Part shown: positions 18,175 through 27,248 of the stretch, piece after piece
How the letters are laid out: the number at the start of each line of letters is the position of its first letter
Position numbering within the stretch: position 1 is the stretch's first letter
Source: Arcticibacter svalbardensis MN12-7
GTDB taxonomy: Bacteria > Bacteroidota > Bacteroidia > Sphingobacteriales > Sphingobacteriaceae
Length of the DNA stretch: 64,000 nt
Direction: 5' to 3'
NCBI RefSeq assembly: GCF_000403135.1
Contig: NZ_AQPN01000098.1
Location: 1 to 64,000, forward strand
Notes under the pieces: model-generated
The model's database searches: none
The model's input: only the letters and a program-made list of their open reading frames with translations
What the model was told of the DNA's origin: nothing
Program-made: the position numbers and the translations under genes

Positions 18175-19227
18175 ATGAAGAAAATACTCATCACAGGGGG
18201 AGCCGGTTTTATCGGATCACATGTAGTCAGAAGATTTGTTACTACCTACCCCGAATACCAGATCGTAAACTTGGATAAATTGACCTATGCGGGTAACCTG
18301 GCCAATTTAAAAGATATAGAAGAGCAGCCGAATTACCGTTTCGTAAAAGGTGATATTGTGGATGCCGCCTTTATTGACAGCCTTTTTGAAAAAGAGTCAT
18401 TTGATTCGGTGATCCACCTGGCTGCAGAGAGCCATGTAGACCGCTCTATTTCCAATCCTTTAGAGTTTGTGATGACTAATGTGCTGGGCACGGTCAACCT
18501 GCTTAATGCGGCGCGCAAGTACTGGAAAGACGCCTATCCTGAACACCGCTTTTATCATGTCTCAACCGACGAGGTATATGGAACACTGGGTGAAGAGGGC
18601 CTGTTTACAGAAGAGACCGGCTATGATCCCCATAGCCCTTATTCGGCATCGAAGGCCAGTTCCGACCATTTCGTACGAGCCTATGCCGACACGTATGGAA
18701 TGAATACAGTGATCTCGAACTGTTCGAATAATTACGGATCATTCCATTTTCCTGAGAAGCTGATTCCGCTTGCCATCAACAACATCAAGAACAACAAACC
18801 CGTACCGGTATATGGTAAGGGAGATAATATCCGTGACTGGTTATGGGTGGAAGATCATGCCCGTGCGATCGATGTCCTGTTCCATGGTGCAGAACCGGGA
18901 CAAACCTATAATATCGGTGGTCACAATGAATGGAAGAACATTGACCTGATCCATGAGTTGTGCAGGATTATGGATAATAAACTGGGCCGCGAGCCAGGAA
19001 CATCAGCTAAGCTGATCACCTTTGTGACAGACCGTGCAGGCCATGACCTGCGTTATGCGATCGATTCATCCAAATTACAGCGGGAACTGAACTGGACCCC
19101 AAGTCTACAGTTTGAAGAAGGACTGGAGAAAACGGTAGACTGGTACCTACAGAATGAAGAGTGGCTTGAAAACGTCACCTCGGGCAATTACCAGTCCTAT
19201 TACCAGGGGCAATATAACGCACGCTAA
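18175..19227 (+). CDS. rmlB: dTDP-glucose 4,6-dehydratase
   Basis: A 350-residue short-chain dehydrogenase-type enzyme. The NAD-binding motif is TGGAGFIGSH (near residues 7-16). Catalytic elements are VSTDEVYG (near 134) and the YSASK pair (near 160). The family hallmark FHFPEKLIPLAINN is present. It converts dTDP-glucose to dTDP-4-keto-6-deoxyglucose, the branch point to rhamnose and other deoxysugars, in the cytoplasm. rmlC and rmlA follow on the same strand. The three genes are clearly richer in G+C than the glycosyltransferase genes at 0.5-14 kb. Confidence 0.96.
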   Translation: MKKILITGGAGFIGSHVVRRFVTTYPEYQIVNLDKLTYAGNLANLKDIEEQPNYRFVKGDIVDAAFIDSLFEKESFDSVIHLAAESHVDRSISNPLEFVMTNVLGTVNLLNAARKYWKDAYPEHRFYHVSTDEVYGTLGEEGLFTEETGYDPHSPYSASKASSDHFVRAYADTYGMNTVISNCSNNYGSFHFPEKLIPLAINNIKNNKPVPVYGKGDNIRDWLWVEDHARAIDVLFHGAEPGQTYNIGGHNEWKNIDLIHELCRIMDNKLGREPGTSAKLITFVTDRAGHDLRYAIDSSKLQRELNWTPSLQFEEGLEKTVDWYLQNEEWLENVTSGNYQSYYQGQYNAR

Positions 19228-19255
19228 TTCCATTACCCCAGCATAAAAGAATTAC

Positions 19256-19813
19256 ATGAATATCATCCCTACACAACTCGAAGGCTGTTTCATTATCGAG
19301 CCGGCCGTCTACCCCGATTCAAGGGGTTACTTCTTTGAGAGTTTCAATGAAGCGGGTTTTAATGAAAAGACCGGACTTGCTGTACACTTTGTACAGGATA
19401 ACCAGTCGCTGTCCACTTATGGCGTTTTGCGTGGCCTGCACTTCCAGCAGGGAAGCCATGCACAGGCCAAATTGGTGCGTGCCATCAAAGGCACGGTACT
19501 GGACGTAGCCGTAGACCTTCGTGCCGGCTCAGCTACCCTGGGCCAGCATGTCAGCGTGCTGCTGAGTGCAGAAAACAAAAGACAGCTGTTCGTTCCACGA
19601 GGTTTTGCCCATGGCTTTGCCGTATTGAGTCCTGAAGCCGAGTTTTTTTATAAATGCGATAACTATTACAATAAAGCCTCCGAAGGGTCATTGCTTTATA
19701 GTGATGCCGATCTGGCTATAGACTGGCAGCTTCCCGCAGGGGATATCCTGGTATCAGAAAAAGACCAGGTCAATGCTACATTTCAAACCTTTAAAGAAAG
19801 ATTGAATTCATAA
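19256..19813 (+). CDS. rmlC: dTDP-4-dehydrorhamnose 3,5-epimerase
   Basis: A 185-residue cupin-fold epimerase. Conserved blocks are [35 protein letters not shown] (with the catalytic histidine in RGLHFQ), [12 protein letters not shown] and [14 protein letters not shown]. It epimerises C3 and C5 of the 4-keto-6-deoxyglucose nucleotide made by RmlB. It begins 28 bases after rmlB. Length and motifs are normal for the family. Confidence 0.95.
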   Translation: MNIIPTQLEGCFIIEPAVYPDSRGYFFESFNEAGFNEKTGLAVHFVQDNQSLSTYGVLRGLHFQQGSHAQAKLVRAIKGTVLDVAVDLRAGSATLGQHVSVLLSAENKRQLFVPRGFAHGFAVLSPEAEFFYKCDNYYNKASEGSLLYSDADLAIDWQLPAGDILVSEKDQVNATFQTFKERLNS

Positions 19814-19850
19814 TGAGTGTCCTAGATATCACCAAATTAAAAGAACAAGC

Positions 19851-20708
19851 ATGAAAGGAATAATACTCGCAGGCGGCTCAGGCACCAGGCTTCACCCCTT
19901 AACCCTGGCAACCAGTAAACAAATGATGCCAGTATACGATAAACCGATGATCTATTATCCACTGTCGATATTGATGCTGGCCGGGATCAAAGAAATTCTG
20001 ATCATCTCGACCCCGCATGACTTGCCAGGCTTTGAAAAGCTGTTGGGTGATGGAAGTAGGTTAGGCTGCAAGTTCTCGTATGCAATACAGGCAGAGCCCA
20101 ATGGACTGGCGCAGGCTTTTGTAATCGGGGCAGACTTTGTGGGAATAGATAGTGTGGCTTTGATTTTAGGCGACAATATCTTCTATGGCGATGGCCTGTC
20201 ACATTTGTTGCAGGACCTGAGCGAACCCAAAGGAGGAATCGTATTTGCCTACCAGGTATCCGATCCGGAGCGTTATGGGGTAGTGGAATTTGACGCCAAT
20301 AAAAAGGCGATCTCGATAGAAGAGAAACCCGAACATCCTAAATCCAACTATGCAGTACCGGGATTGTATTTCTACGATAATTCGGTGATCGAAATAGCCA
20401 AAAATATTAAACCCTCTCCACGCGGAGAATATGAGATCACGGATGTGAACAAGGTTTACCTGGAACAGGGCAGACTGAAGGTAGGAGTATTGAGTCGTGG
20501 CACAGCCTGGCTGGATACAGGAACCTTTGAATCCCTGATGCAGGCAGGTCAGTTCGTACAGGTCATAGAAGACCGCCAGGGACTGAAGATCGGCTGTATC
20601 GAAGAAGTGGCTTACCGGATGGGTTTTATCAATGCAGCGCAGCTTAAAGAAGCTGCAACCCCACTTATCAAGAGTGGATATGGACAGTATTTGATGAAGT
20701 TGATTTAA
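19851..20708 (+). CDS. rmlA: Glucose-1-phosphate thymidylyltransferase
   Basis: The 285-residue enzyme has the nucleotidyltransferase motif [17 protein letters not shown] at its N-terminus, followed by [27 protein letters not shown] and the later [20 protein letters not shown] block are standard for RmlA. It forms dTDP-glucose from dTTP and glucose-1-phosphate, the first step of the pathway. No rmlD (reductase) follows, so the last step to dTDP-rhamnose must be encoded elsewhere or the product is a different deoxysugar. Confidence 0.96.
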   Translation: MKGIILAGGSGTRLHPLTLATSKQMMPVYDKPMIYYPLSILMLAGIKEILIISTPHDLPGFEKLLGDGSRLGCKFSYAIQAEPNGLAQAFVIGADFVGIDSVALILGDNIFYGDGLSHLLQDLSEPKGGIVFAYQVSDPERYGVVEFDANKKAISIEEKPEHPKSNYAVPGLYFYDNSVIEIAKNIKPSPRGEYEITDVNKVYLEQGRLKVGVLSRGTAWLDTGTFESLMQAGQFVQVIEDRQGLKIGCIEEVAYRMGFINAAQLKEAATPLIKSGYGQYLMKLI

Positions 20709-20801
20709 ACGCTAATGAAGGTAAGGCTAATTAAAAGTTATTGTAGATGTATAATTTAAAATCGGTGAGCTTATAGATTTTTGAATATAAATTTTCGACT
20801 T

Positions 20802-21449
20802 ATGAAAAAGCTTAAACAATTATTTAAGGATTGTGAAAAATCAAACTCAAATTTTTGGGTTGTTTTACTCAGGTCACTTTATTATAGAGCAAGGGGGAAA
20901 AATATAATTCCTCATCAAAGTGTTTATATAAGAGGTATAAAAAATATCAGTACGAAAGGAACTGTAAAAATAGGAATAAAAAATACCGGATTTACACATA
21001 ATAAAGATGTTACATATTTTAATGTTATGGGTAAGGTGGATTTTTTAGGAAGCTTTTCAATTGGTAGAGGCTGCAGATTTGATATAGGAAAAGACGCAGT
21101 GGTTAAACTTGGTGATGGTTCTTATATTAATCCTTATACAAATATTATAATTATGCATGAATTAAATATAGGTAGAGATTGTGCCATTTCTTGGAACTGT
21201 GAGTTTCTTGATGACGATTTTCATAAACTTGAATATGAAGGAAAAAGTGAATTGGAATCAAATGCAATCTCTATAGGAGACATCGTTTGGATTGGATCAT
21301 TTGTGTCAATTTACAAGGGAACTGTAATTCCCGATGGATGTGTGATTGCTTCGCATTCAGTTGTTAAGGGAGTTTTTAAAGAAAAATCCGTTTTAATAGC
21401 AGGCAATCCTGCAAAAGTTGTTAAAAGGAACATATCTTGGAATGGATAA
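20802..21449 (+). CDS. Hexapeptide-repeat acyltransferase
   Basis: A protein of about 215 residues from ATG 20802, chosen over an upstream TTG at 20781 because MKKLKQLF is a normal start. The C-terminal half has hexapeptide turns (IGRGCRFDIGKDAVVKLGDG, IGRDCAISWNCEFLDDDFHKL, IGDIVWIGSFVSIYKGTVIPDG) and ends VLIAGNPAKVVKR. This layout is common among O-acetyltransferases of surface-polysaccharide loci. It follows rmlA by 93 bases, but its AT-rich codon use is unlike the rml genes. It ends at a shared bidirectional terminator. Confidence 0.8.
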   Translation: MKKLKQLFKDCEKSNSNFWVVLLRSLYYRARGKNIIPHQSVYIRGIKNISTKGTVKIGIKNTGFTHNKDVTYFNVMGKVDFLGSFSIGRGCRFDIGKDAVVKLGDGSYINPYTNIIIMHELNIGRDCAISWNCEFLDDDFHKLEYEGKSELESNAISIGDIVWIGSFVSIYKGTVIPDGCVIASHSVVKGVFKEKSVLIAGNPAKVVKRNISWNG

Positions 21450-21494
21450 AGGTTATATGATCCGCTCTTGTTTCTGTTTTACCATTATTTATTT

Positions 21495-21538
21495 ATGTCA
21501 ATAACTTGATTGTCTAAAAAATATCAAGTTATTGACAT
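21495..21538. terminator. Bidirectional terminator hairpin between the acyltransferase gene and gmd
   Basis: A perfect 16-bp inverted repeat, ATGTCAATAACTTGAT at 21495-21510 and its complement at 21523-21538, encloses a 12-base loop. T-rich DNA follows on the plus strand (TTTCCTTTTTT). It lies between convergent genes and could end transcription from both sides. Confidence 0.8.
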
Positions 21539-21599
21539 TTTCCTTTTTTATATTAATTTTACGATTATTAGAAGTTTCCGAATGTTTTTAATGTAATAC

Positions 21600-22715
21600 T
21601 TATTCATATTGATTTTTAACGGTATAACCCAGTTGTTTAAGCGTACGTTCTTTGCGGAACAGCTCTACATCTGAAGTCATCATGTCTTTAACCAGTGCTG
21701 GCAAATCATATTTAGGAATCCATCCCAGCTTGGTGTTGGATTTAGTTGGATCACCGATCAAAAGTTCAACCTCTGTTGGACGGAAATAACGGGGATCTAC
21801 TGCAACCACCTGAGTGCCTGCTTCAACCTGGTATTCGGGATTAGAGCAGGAAACAACGAATCCTTTTTCATCTATTCCTTCGCCTTTGAATTCAATTTGA
21901 ATACCTACTTCAGAGAAAGCCATCCGGATGAAATCACGAACGGTAGTGGTAACACCTGTAGCAATGACAAAGTCTTCAGGGACTTCCTGTTGCAGGATCA
22001 ACCACATGGCTTCTACGTAATCCTTGGCATGTCCCCAATCTCTTTTGGCATCCAGGTTTCCAAGGTATAGGCAACTCTGCATTCCAAGGGCAATCTTGGA
22101 TACCCCTCTTGTGATTTTGCGGGTTACGAATGTTTCTCCGCGTAATGGGCTTTCATGATTAAACAGGATTCCATTACAGGCAAAGATGCCATACGCCTCA
22201 CGGTAGTTGACCGTAATCCAGTAAGCATACATTTTAGCCACAGCATAAGGAGAACGTGGATAAAAAGGTGTGGTTTCTGATTGTGGAACTGCTTGTACCA
22301 ATCCATACAATTCGGATGTGGATGCCTGATAGATTTTAGTCTTTTTAGTTAAGCCCAAAATACGAATAGCCTCAAGCAAACGAAGAGTACCGATACCATC
22401 TGCATTTGCAGTATATTCTGGGGTATCAAAACTTACCTTCACATGGCTCATGGCTCCCAGGTTATAGATTTCATCAGGTTGTACCTGCTGAATGATACGG
22501 ATCAGGTTAGTGGAATCGGAAAGATCGCCGTAATGCATAAAGAAACGAACATCTTCGTCATGTGGATCCTGGTATAAATGATCAATACGATCGGTATTAA
22601 ACATGGAACTTCTGCGTTTTATACCATGTACTTCATATCCTTTGGATAATAGTAATTCGGCAAGATATGCACCGTCCTGACCTGTAATACCTGTTACTAA
22701 AGCCTTTTTTTTCAT
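21600..22715 (-). CDS. gmd: GDP-mannose 4,6-dehydratase
   Basis: A 371-residue enzyme of the extended short-chain dehydrogenase family. Its signature is [16 protein letters not shown], followed by [17 protein letters not shown] and the catalytic YAVAK region after [24 protein letters not shown] and [15 protein letters not shown] are hallmarks of Gmd. It makes GDP-4-keto-6-deoxy-D-mannose, the precursor of GDP-fucose, GDP-rhamnose and GDP-perosamine. No fucose synthase (fcl/wcaG), rmd or perosamine synthase is present in the window. It is third on a minus-strand series after a small CxxC gene and a lyase-like gene. Confidence 0.96.
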   Translation of the reverse strand: MKKKALVTGITGQDGAYLAELLLSKGYEVHGIKRRSSMFNTDRIDHLYQDPHDEDVRFFMHYGDLSDSTNLIRIIQQVQPDEIYNLGAMSHVKVSFDTPEYTANADGIGTLRLLEAIRILGLTKKTKIYQASTSELYGLVQAVPQSETTPFYPRSPYAVAKMYAYWITVNYREAYGIFACNGILFNHESPLRGETFVTRKITRGVSKIALGMQSCLYLGNLDAKRDWGHAKDYVEAMWLILQQEVPEDFVIATGVTTTVRDFIRMAFSEVGIQIEFKGEGIDEKGFVVSCSNPEYQVEAGTQVVAVDPRYFRPTEVELLIGDPTKSNTKLGWIPKYDLPALVKDMMTSDVELFRKERTLKQLGYTVKNQYE

Positions 22716-22828
22716 TTGTAATTTCTTAGGGGTTGATTCTAAATTATAGAAACTTAGAAGTTATGTATAGAAACTGTATAATTTTAATAATTATACGTAA
22801 ATATATGTGAAATTAATGAATAATTGGC

Positions 22829-23653
22829 CTAGAAAAAGCTAATACAGTAATCGCTCTTTTCGCAGGGTTGTGGAGCAACATCGCTATAAGAGGCTTGTTC
22901 ATCACCAATCCGTATATCATCATAAAAGATTGTTCTTTTAGATGTAATACTAGGAGTCCAAGAAGTCTTCCACAGTCCTAATTTTAAGTAAGATCCTTTC
23001 TTGTCATTACTGCAGTTGGGTCCTTTATATTTAGCAACTAATACTTTATTCCTCCACACTTCAATTAACCCATCCTCCTCCCAAGTTGATTTGATGTGAA
23101 ATACTAAATCATTCCATGAATTAATAATATACGGTCCTAAATCAATTTCTTTGATTCCGTCTGGTTTGATGTTAACTGAGTCTTTTGCCCATTGAACTAT
23201 TAGGTATAAGCGTCCATTTTTAGATTGGCAATATATAGTTGCACCTCGATAAGTTTCACCTAAATCAAAATCTGGATATCCAACCCATTGTAGAATACTT
23301 TCACCTTGATTATCTGGAACATAGTGTTTTGAAAAAAAAACACTTAATCCGTACCATCTTTCATATTTTGCTTGTGATTCAGGCTTTAATGTTAATTCAG
23401 CGTTTATAATGTTGGTTTGAGTTGAAAATGTTTTATTGAGTTCCATTCGAACAGAAAACTTTCCAGTTTTTGCTATTGAGTCACTTTTTAATATGGAATA
23501 ACTAAAGCCTTTTTCTTGATTATTCCACATAGATAAGCAATTCAATTCTTCAAATTCGCAATCAAACAGGAGATGGGATCTTTTATAAGGCTCTTCAGTT
23601 TTGGATAAAGCAGGCGCAATAAAAGTAAGAAGTAAGCACAAAAAGTAAGGCAT
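22829..23653 (-). CDS. Heparin lyase I-like polysaccharide lyase, copy 2
   Basis: A 274-residue protein with a signal peptide (MPYFLCLLLTFIAPALS), consistent with export to the periplasm or surface. It is a clear paralogue of the lyase-like protein at 13917-14828. The two share ERWYG, YPDFDLGE, NGRLYLI, KEIDLG, SWND and FHI blocks, EVW and YKGPN, LKLGLWK and YYD/FYDDIRIGD, and end with ASY-DVAP. The family is heparin lyase I-like (Polysacc_lyase). Here residues aligned with the KRAEL segment of copy 1 read INAEL, so the basic residues there differ between copies. It probably acts on an acidic polysaccharide, perhaps the cell's own. Confidence 0.75.
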   Translation of the reverse strand: MPYFLCLLLTFIAPALSKTEEPYKRSHLLFDCEFEELNCLSMWNNQEKGFSYSILKSDSIAKTGKFSVRMELNKTFSTQTNIINAELTLKPESQAKYERWYGLSVFFSKHYVPDNQGESILQWVGYPDFDLGETYRGATIYCQSKNGRLYLIVQWAKDSVNIKPDGIKEIDLGPYIINSWNDLVFHIKSTWEEDGLIEVWRNKVLVAKYKGPNCSNDKKGSYLKLGLWKTSWTPSITSKRTIFYDDIRIGDEQASYSDVAPQPCEKSDYCISFF

Positions 23654-23803
23654 TAGGATTTTTTTTCAAAATTAATCCTAAATGTCTCTTATTAAAGGGC
23701 TTGGTGTAGTGTTTTAAAATGATATATATTACATTATGCAATTGGATCAGAACTGACGAATTATTCTCAGTCTTAAATATCAAGGAGCTGAAGAAGTAGA
23801 AAT

Positions 23804-24043
23804 TTAGAAGTACCTGTAAAGGATATTCTTTCTTGAAGCAAGCAAGCAAGATTTTTTAATGTGTTTTTCGTAAGTGTTGAACTTATTTCGGCAATTCGGG
23901 CACCAAAATCTTCTGATTTTAACCCAGGGCAATAGTGCTTTAATCAATGTATTGCTGGAGATACGATAATCCGTAACTGCCTTGCATCTTGGACAAGTAG
24001 TTTGATTAAGAATAATGTTTGGTGCGAATTTTGATATTTCCAT
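23804..24043 (-). CDS. Small double-CxxC protein, family member 2
   Basis: A 79-residue protein with CPRC near residue 18 and CPNC near 49, joined by a middle segment (YRISSNTLIKALLPWVKIRRFW) and followed by RNKF. It resembles the 75-residue protein at 17623-17850 in spacing and in the IK-(A/S)-x-(L/F)-PW core. It is transcribed toward the lyase-like gene 150 bases downstream. A zinc-ribbon fold is likely; the function is unknown. Confidence 0.65.
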   Translation of the reverse strand: MEISKFAPNIILNQTTCPRCKAVTDYRISSNTLIKALLPWVKIRRFWCPNCRNKFNTYEKHIKKSCLLASRKNILYRYF

Positions 24044-24174
24044 GATGTTGTTAATATGCTGTTTAATTGCTCAATAGTATACAGTATGGCTTGTTATACG
24101 ACTCAAATAGTGTATAAGTTACCTCATAATGGGGATAATGTTGTTATGACATCAAATAAGAGTTATTTGGAATT

Positions 24175-24957
24175 TTAAAGCGTAATGCTCAGTTTGAGCT
24201 GCATATTGGGAGTAGAGATTTTTTCTTTGCCGGCAGTAGCTCCTACACCGGTGTCGTATGCATTGTAGTTTGTTTTTACATCCCCTTTTATATAGTCTAT
24301 GGCCAATCCTATCGACTTTCGGCGTAAAGTGATTCCAAAGGAGGTTTCTATGCCATAGGCCATTCTGTTTTTTACATCTTCTGCATCGAAACTTTTGTCT
24401 ACTTGTTCGCGGCTGTAATTGGCAAATGTAAAATACCGATCGTCGGCTTGACCTGAGTTCTGATGATAGATCAGATCGAAAAACCGGATAATAGGAACAA
24501 TCTGAATCCGGGCATCCAATACTACTTTCTCAATTGGGTTGAAAGAGATCATTGGTCCAATTTTGGTTGATACTGCAACTGCGATCCGGGTATCTGTTGC
24601 GTTTTTACTTTCTCCACCGGATTCAAGGGCATAATCGATCCATTCATCCATCCTGTTGTAATTTAAAGATAATAGTGTCCAGTCTAATCCATAATTGATC
24701 GGTTCCTTTGTATTCCTGTTTTTGATATAAAACATTCGTCCAAATTCCATTACAAAACCTGTTTCGGCTCCATATCTCCCGCTAAATACATTTTGTTTGG
24801 GTGATAATCCGTAATCCAATCCTTTGCCCAACGTATTTAGACCTATGCGCACGTAATCGTCGCGAAAGAAGGAACGTGAATTTTGGCCCTGTAGAGGGAT
24901 CGAGACACATAAAAGGATTATAAGCCTGAAGAACGAGAAAATTGTTTTTCTTTTCAT
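24175..24957 (-). CDS. Outer-membrane beta-barrel protein of unknown function
   Basis: A 260-residue protein with a signal peptide (FFRLIILLCVSIPLQG) and alternating polar and nonpolar strands throughout (YVRIGLNTLGKGLDYGLSP, GAETGFVMEFGRMFYI, AVAVSTKIGPMISFNP, NMQLKLSITL). The last strand ends in a hydrophobic residue, as barrel proteins often do. No specific family was recognised. Divergently oriented to wcaF, it sits at the edge of the polysaccharide region and might be a surface component related to it. Confidence 0.6.
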   Translation of the reverse strand: MKRKTIFSFFRLIILLCVSIPLQGQNSRSFFRDDYVRIGLNTLGKGLDYGLSPKQNVFSGRYGAETGFVMEFGRMFYIKNRNTKEPINYGLDWTLLSLNYNRMDEWIDYALESGGESKNATDTRIAVAVSTKIGPMISFNPIEKVVLDARIQIVPIIRFFDLIYHQNSGQADDRYFTFANYSREQVDKSFDAEDVKNRMAYGIETSFGITLRRKSIGLAIDYIKGDVKTNYNAYDTGVGATAGKEKISTPNMQLKLSITL

Positions 24958-25083
24958 AGCATTTCCTTTTAAAGAATGTTGCTTCTCAAGTATGTATATG
25001 ACATACTGTGTAGTTCTGTATCTAAACGATACACTTTACAGACTTATTGCCTAAGAAAGGCTTTGTTAGTTATCTTGGTGCAC

Positions 25084-25640
25084 ATGGAATATGCATCTAA
25101 AGTAAGATTGGCGCAGTTTGATCCTTCTGAAAATTTGGATCGGGGAGCTTCCAGGCTTAAAGAAATAGCTTGGTACCTGGTTAAAATTTGTTTTTTCTTT
25201 CTGCTTTGCCTTATCCGAATGGCTTTAAAAAGGTGCTTCTTGAGCTTTTCGGAGCTAAGATCGGAATTGGCCTCGTGCTTAAACCTCGGGTGAATATTCA
25301 TTTTCCCTGGAAACTGGAGATTGGGGATCATGTGTGGATTGGTGAAGAAGCTGCCTTATTGAATTTTGAAAAGTTAACTATCGGAAATAATGTATGTATC
25401 TCCCAGCGTGTCTTTCTTTGTGGTGGTAATCATGATTTTAGGAATCCTGCTATGCCTTATCGGAATGGTCCTATTGTTTTAAAAGATGGTTGCTGGATTG
25501 GCGCTTGTTGTTTTGTTGCTGCTGGTGTGACGGTAGGGGTAGATACTGTGGTGACTGCCGGATCTATTGTGACTGCCGACCTGCAAGACAATGGAATCTA
25601 TAAAGGAGATCCTTTAATGCTGATAAAGAACAGATGGTAA
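25084..25640 (+). CDS. wcaF: WcaF-like colanic acid acetyltransferase, frameshifted
   Basis: Two frames combine into one protein of about 185 residues. The N-terminal part runs from ATG 25084 (MEYASKVRLAQFDP) in one frame. The rest (ALPYPNGFKKVLLELFGAKIG onward, with IGDHVWIGEEAALLNFEKLTIG and GNHDFRNPAMP) is in another. One extra T in the T6 tract at 25191-25196 restores a normal WcaF layout and length. The hexapeptide beta-helix and the GNHD block with the catalytic histidine are intact downstream of the break. It would O-acetylate a sugar of the exopolysaccharide. The frameshift may be real or a sequencing error. Confidence 0.75.
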
Positions 25641-25799
25641 AATGCTTTTTATTGACGCAATTACTACATAAACGAGAAGATTTAAGAAGCTTTGCCTCAA
25701 CAATCGTTCAAGTTCTGCCTTGTGTGTACGTTTGTTTCATCAGGACGGCGCAGCAGTATTGCTGGTCACTTGATAGAAACAATTTAATACATAAATATA

Positions 25800-26435
25800 A
25801 TGGGAGAATTTAACAAAGGCGTATTGGGCGCATTTTCAGGGAAAGTAGGAAGCGTAGTCGGTAGTAACTGGCGCGACATCGATTACATGCGTGGACTGCC
25901 TAAAAAGTCCTCTAAGCCAGCTACGGCTAAACAGCTGCTCGTTCGTGACAAGTTCCGATTGCTGATCCAGTTTTTAACATTGGTCAAGGCTGTGATCGAC
26001 CAGGGATTCAAGAACGAGGATACTCGTCGGGCGACTGCGTTTAACCTGGCATTTACAGCTAATAAAGATGCCTTTGCCGGTACTGATACCGAACCGGAAT
26101 TGGATTTTAGCAAAATGATTTTCAGTAAGGGATCGGGTGTGAACAAAGCAACCGGCTGTAAGGTTGTTGCTGATGGTGAAGGTGCTTTGACTGTTACCTG
26201 GGATGCGATCAGCGGTAATGCGCAAGCGCTGACTGATGAGGCAACTATCGTGTTGTACAGTGAGGAGTATAATGAAGTGGTTGTGCAAGTGGGTGCACTT
26301 CGGAGTTTGAATACTGCTCAGCTCGAAATTCCATCAAACTGGGTTAGCTGTACCATCCACGGGTATGTGTACATGACTTCAAAAGAGGATAAAAACTCCT
26401 TGACTTCGTATGCAGGGGCACTGTCTGTTTTATAA
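25800..26435 (+). CDS. DUF6266-type protein of unknown function
   Basis: A 211-residue protein starting MGEFNKGVLGAFSGKVGSVVG, with NWRDIDYMRGLPKKSSKPAT soon after. This opening is characteristic of the DUF6266 proteins that are numerous in Pedobacter and relatives. The C-terminal half (about 110-211) looks like a beta-sandwich of fibronectin type (LTVTWDAISGNAQALTDEATIVLYSEE). No signal peptide is visible. It stands alone between wcaF and the small CxxC genes and has its own terminator. Its role is not known. Confidence 0.7.
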   Translation: MGEFNKGVLGAFSGKVGSVVGSNWRDIDYMRGLPKKSSKPATAKQLLVRDKFRLLIQFLTLVKAVIDQGFKNEDTRRATAFNLAFTANKDAFAGTDTEPELDFSKMIFSKGSGVNKATGCKVVADGEGALTVTWDAISGNAQALTDEATIVLYSEEYNEVVVQVGALRSLNTAQLEIPSNWVSCTIHGYVYMTSKEDKNSLTSYAGALSVL

Positions 26436-26463
26436 GAACAGCGTTTTATTTGTGATTTGATAA

Positions 26464-26498
26464 AGAGCTCGTCCCGGAAAAGGGGCGGGCTCTTTTTG
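26464..26498 (+). terminator. Rho-independent terminator after the DUF6266-type gene
   Basis: A strong GC-rich hairpin has its left arm at 26464-26475 (AGAGCTCGTCCC), loop GGAAAA and right arm GGGGCGGGCTCT at 26482-26493. It contains ten Watson-Crick and two G-T pairs and is followed by TTTT. It lies 28 bases past the stop codon. Confidence 0.9.
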
Positions 26499-26695
26499 CT
26501 ATTGTTCATCAATTGTTAAATTTTCTCAAATTTTCATAGTATGGTTGGGGATTAAAGGTACGGATGCCATGATATAGTGGTATCTTCGGATATTAAAATA
26601 GATAGAATGAATATACCTTTACTTTTCTCAGATTTATCGTCAAAACATTCTGCTGTTAGATATCGTATAATGTATAATTTAACAAATACAGCTCA

Positions 26696-26911
26696 ATGAA
26701 AAAGGATAGGGTTCTTGAATTTACTTCAAAAAGAAAAAATATTGATGAGGCTCCTGATAATCCGCAGCATGTATGTCCTAAATGTAATTTATACACGGGT
26801 TATAGAATTCCTAATCCAAAAATAATTGATCGGTATTTCTTTTGGCTATCCTTGCATCGGTTTAAATGCACCCATTGTAGCAACAAATTTTTCATCATAA
26901 TACGTGATTAA
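26696..26911 (+). CDS. Small double-CxxC protein, family member 3
   Basis: A 71-residue protein with CPKC near residue 28 and CTHC near 58, followed by SNKFF. The block between them (YTGYRIPNPKIIDRYFFWLSLHRFK) is nearly shared with the next two members, with TGC(T/S)IPNPK in those. A polar N-terminal extension (residues 1-25) is unlike theirs. The function is unknown; a zinc ribbon is probable. It is the first of three such genes flanking the second OafA-type acyltransferase. Confidence 0.7.
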   Translation: MKKDRVLEFTSKRKNIDEAPDNPQHVCPKCNLYTGYRIPNPKIIDRYFFWLSLHRFKCTHCSNKFFIIIRD

Positions 26912-26968
26912 AGCTTAATTAGTTCGCTATAAGGCCTTTGCTTGTGGTTTTTTTAGTATTTTAGCGAT

Positions 26969-27172
26969 GTGCACGTTATTGACGCTTCCGGTAGATTAAT
27001 TAGAAAAGCGGACACGGATGAAAGTCCGTTGTTTTTGTGCCCTCAGTGTGGGGGATACACGGGTTGTACGATTCCTAATCCTAAGGTTATTGATACCTTT
27101 TTTTACTGGTTTTCTTTAAGAAGATTTAAATGTAATTTTTGCGGTAAAAAGTTTTACATCAGTATCAAATAA
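26969..27172 (+). CDS. Small double-CxxC protein, family member 4 (GTG start)
   Basis: A 67-residue protein. The likely start is GTG 26969, since a stop codon lies five codons upstream in frame and no ATG is available. It contains VIDASGRLIRKADTDESPLF before CPQC, then TGCTIPNPK and a FYWFSLRRFK segment before CNFC and GKKFYISIK. It is closest to the protein at 28563-28823, which has an N-terminal extension of about 19 residues. The acyltransferase gene begins 76 bases downstream. Confidence 0.65.
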   Translation: MHVIDASGRLIRKADTDESPLFLCPQCGGYTGCTIPNPKVIDTFFYWFSLRRFKCNFCGKKFYISIK

Positions 27173-27248
27173 ACCTGCTGTTTTATTTGATATTTTGTTT
27201 TGAAAGGTGTTAGATTTCAGTAGATTAGACTTTTCAAATCTACCTGAG

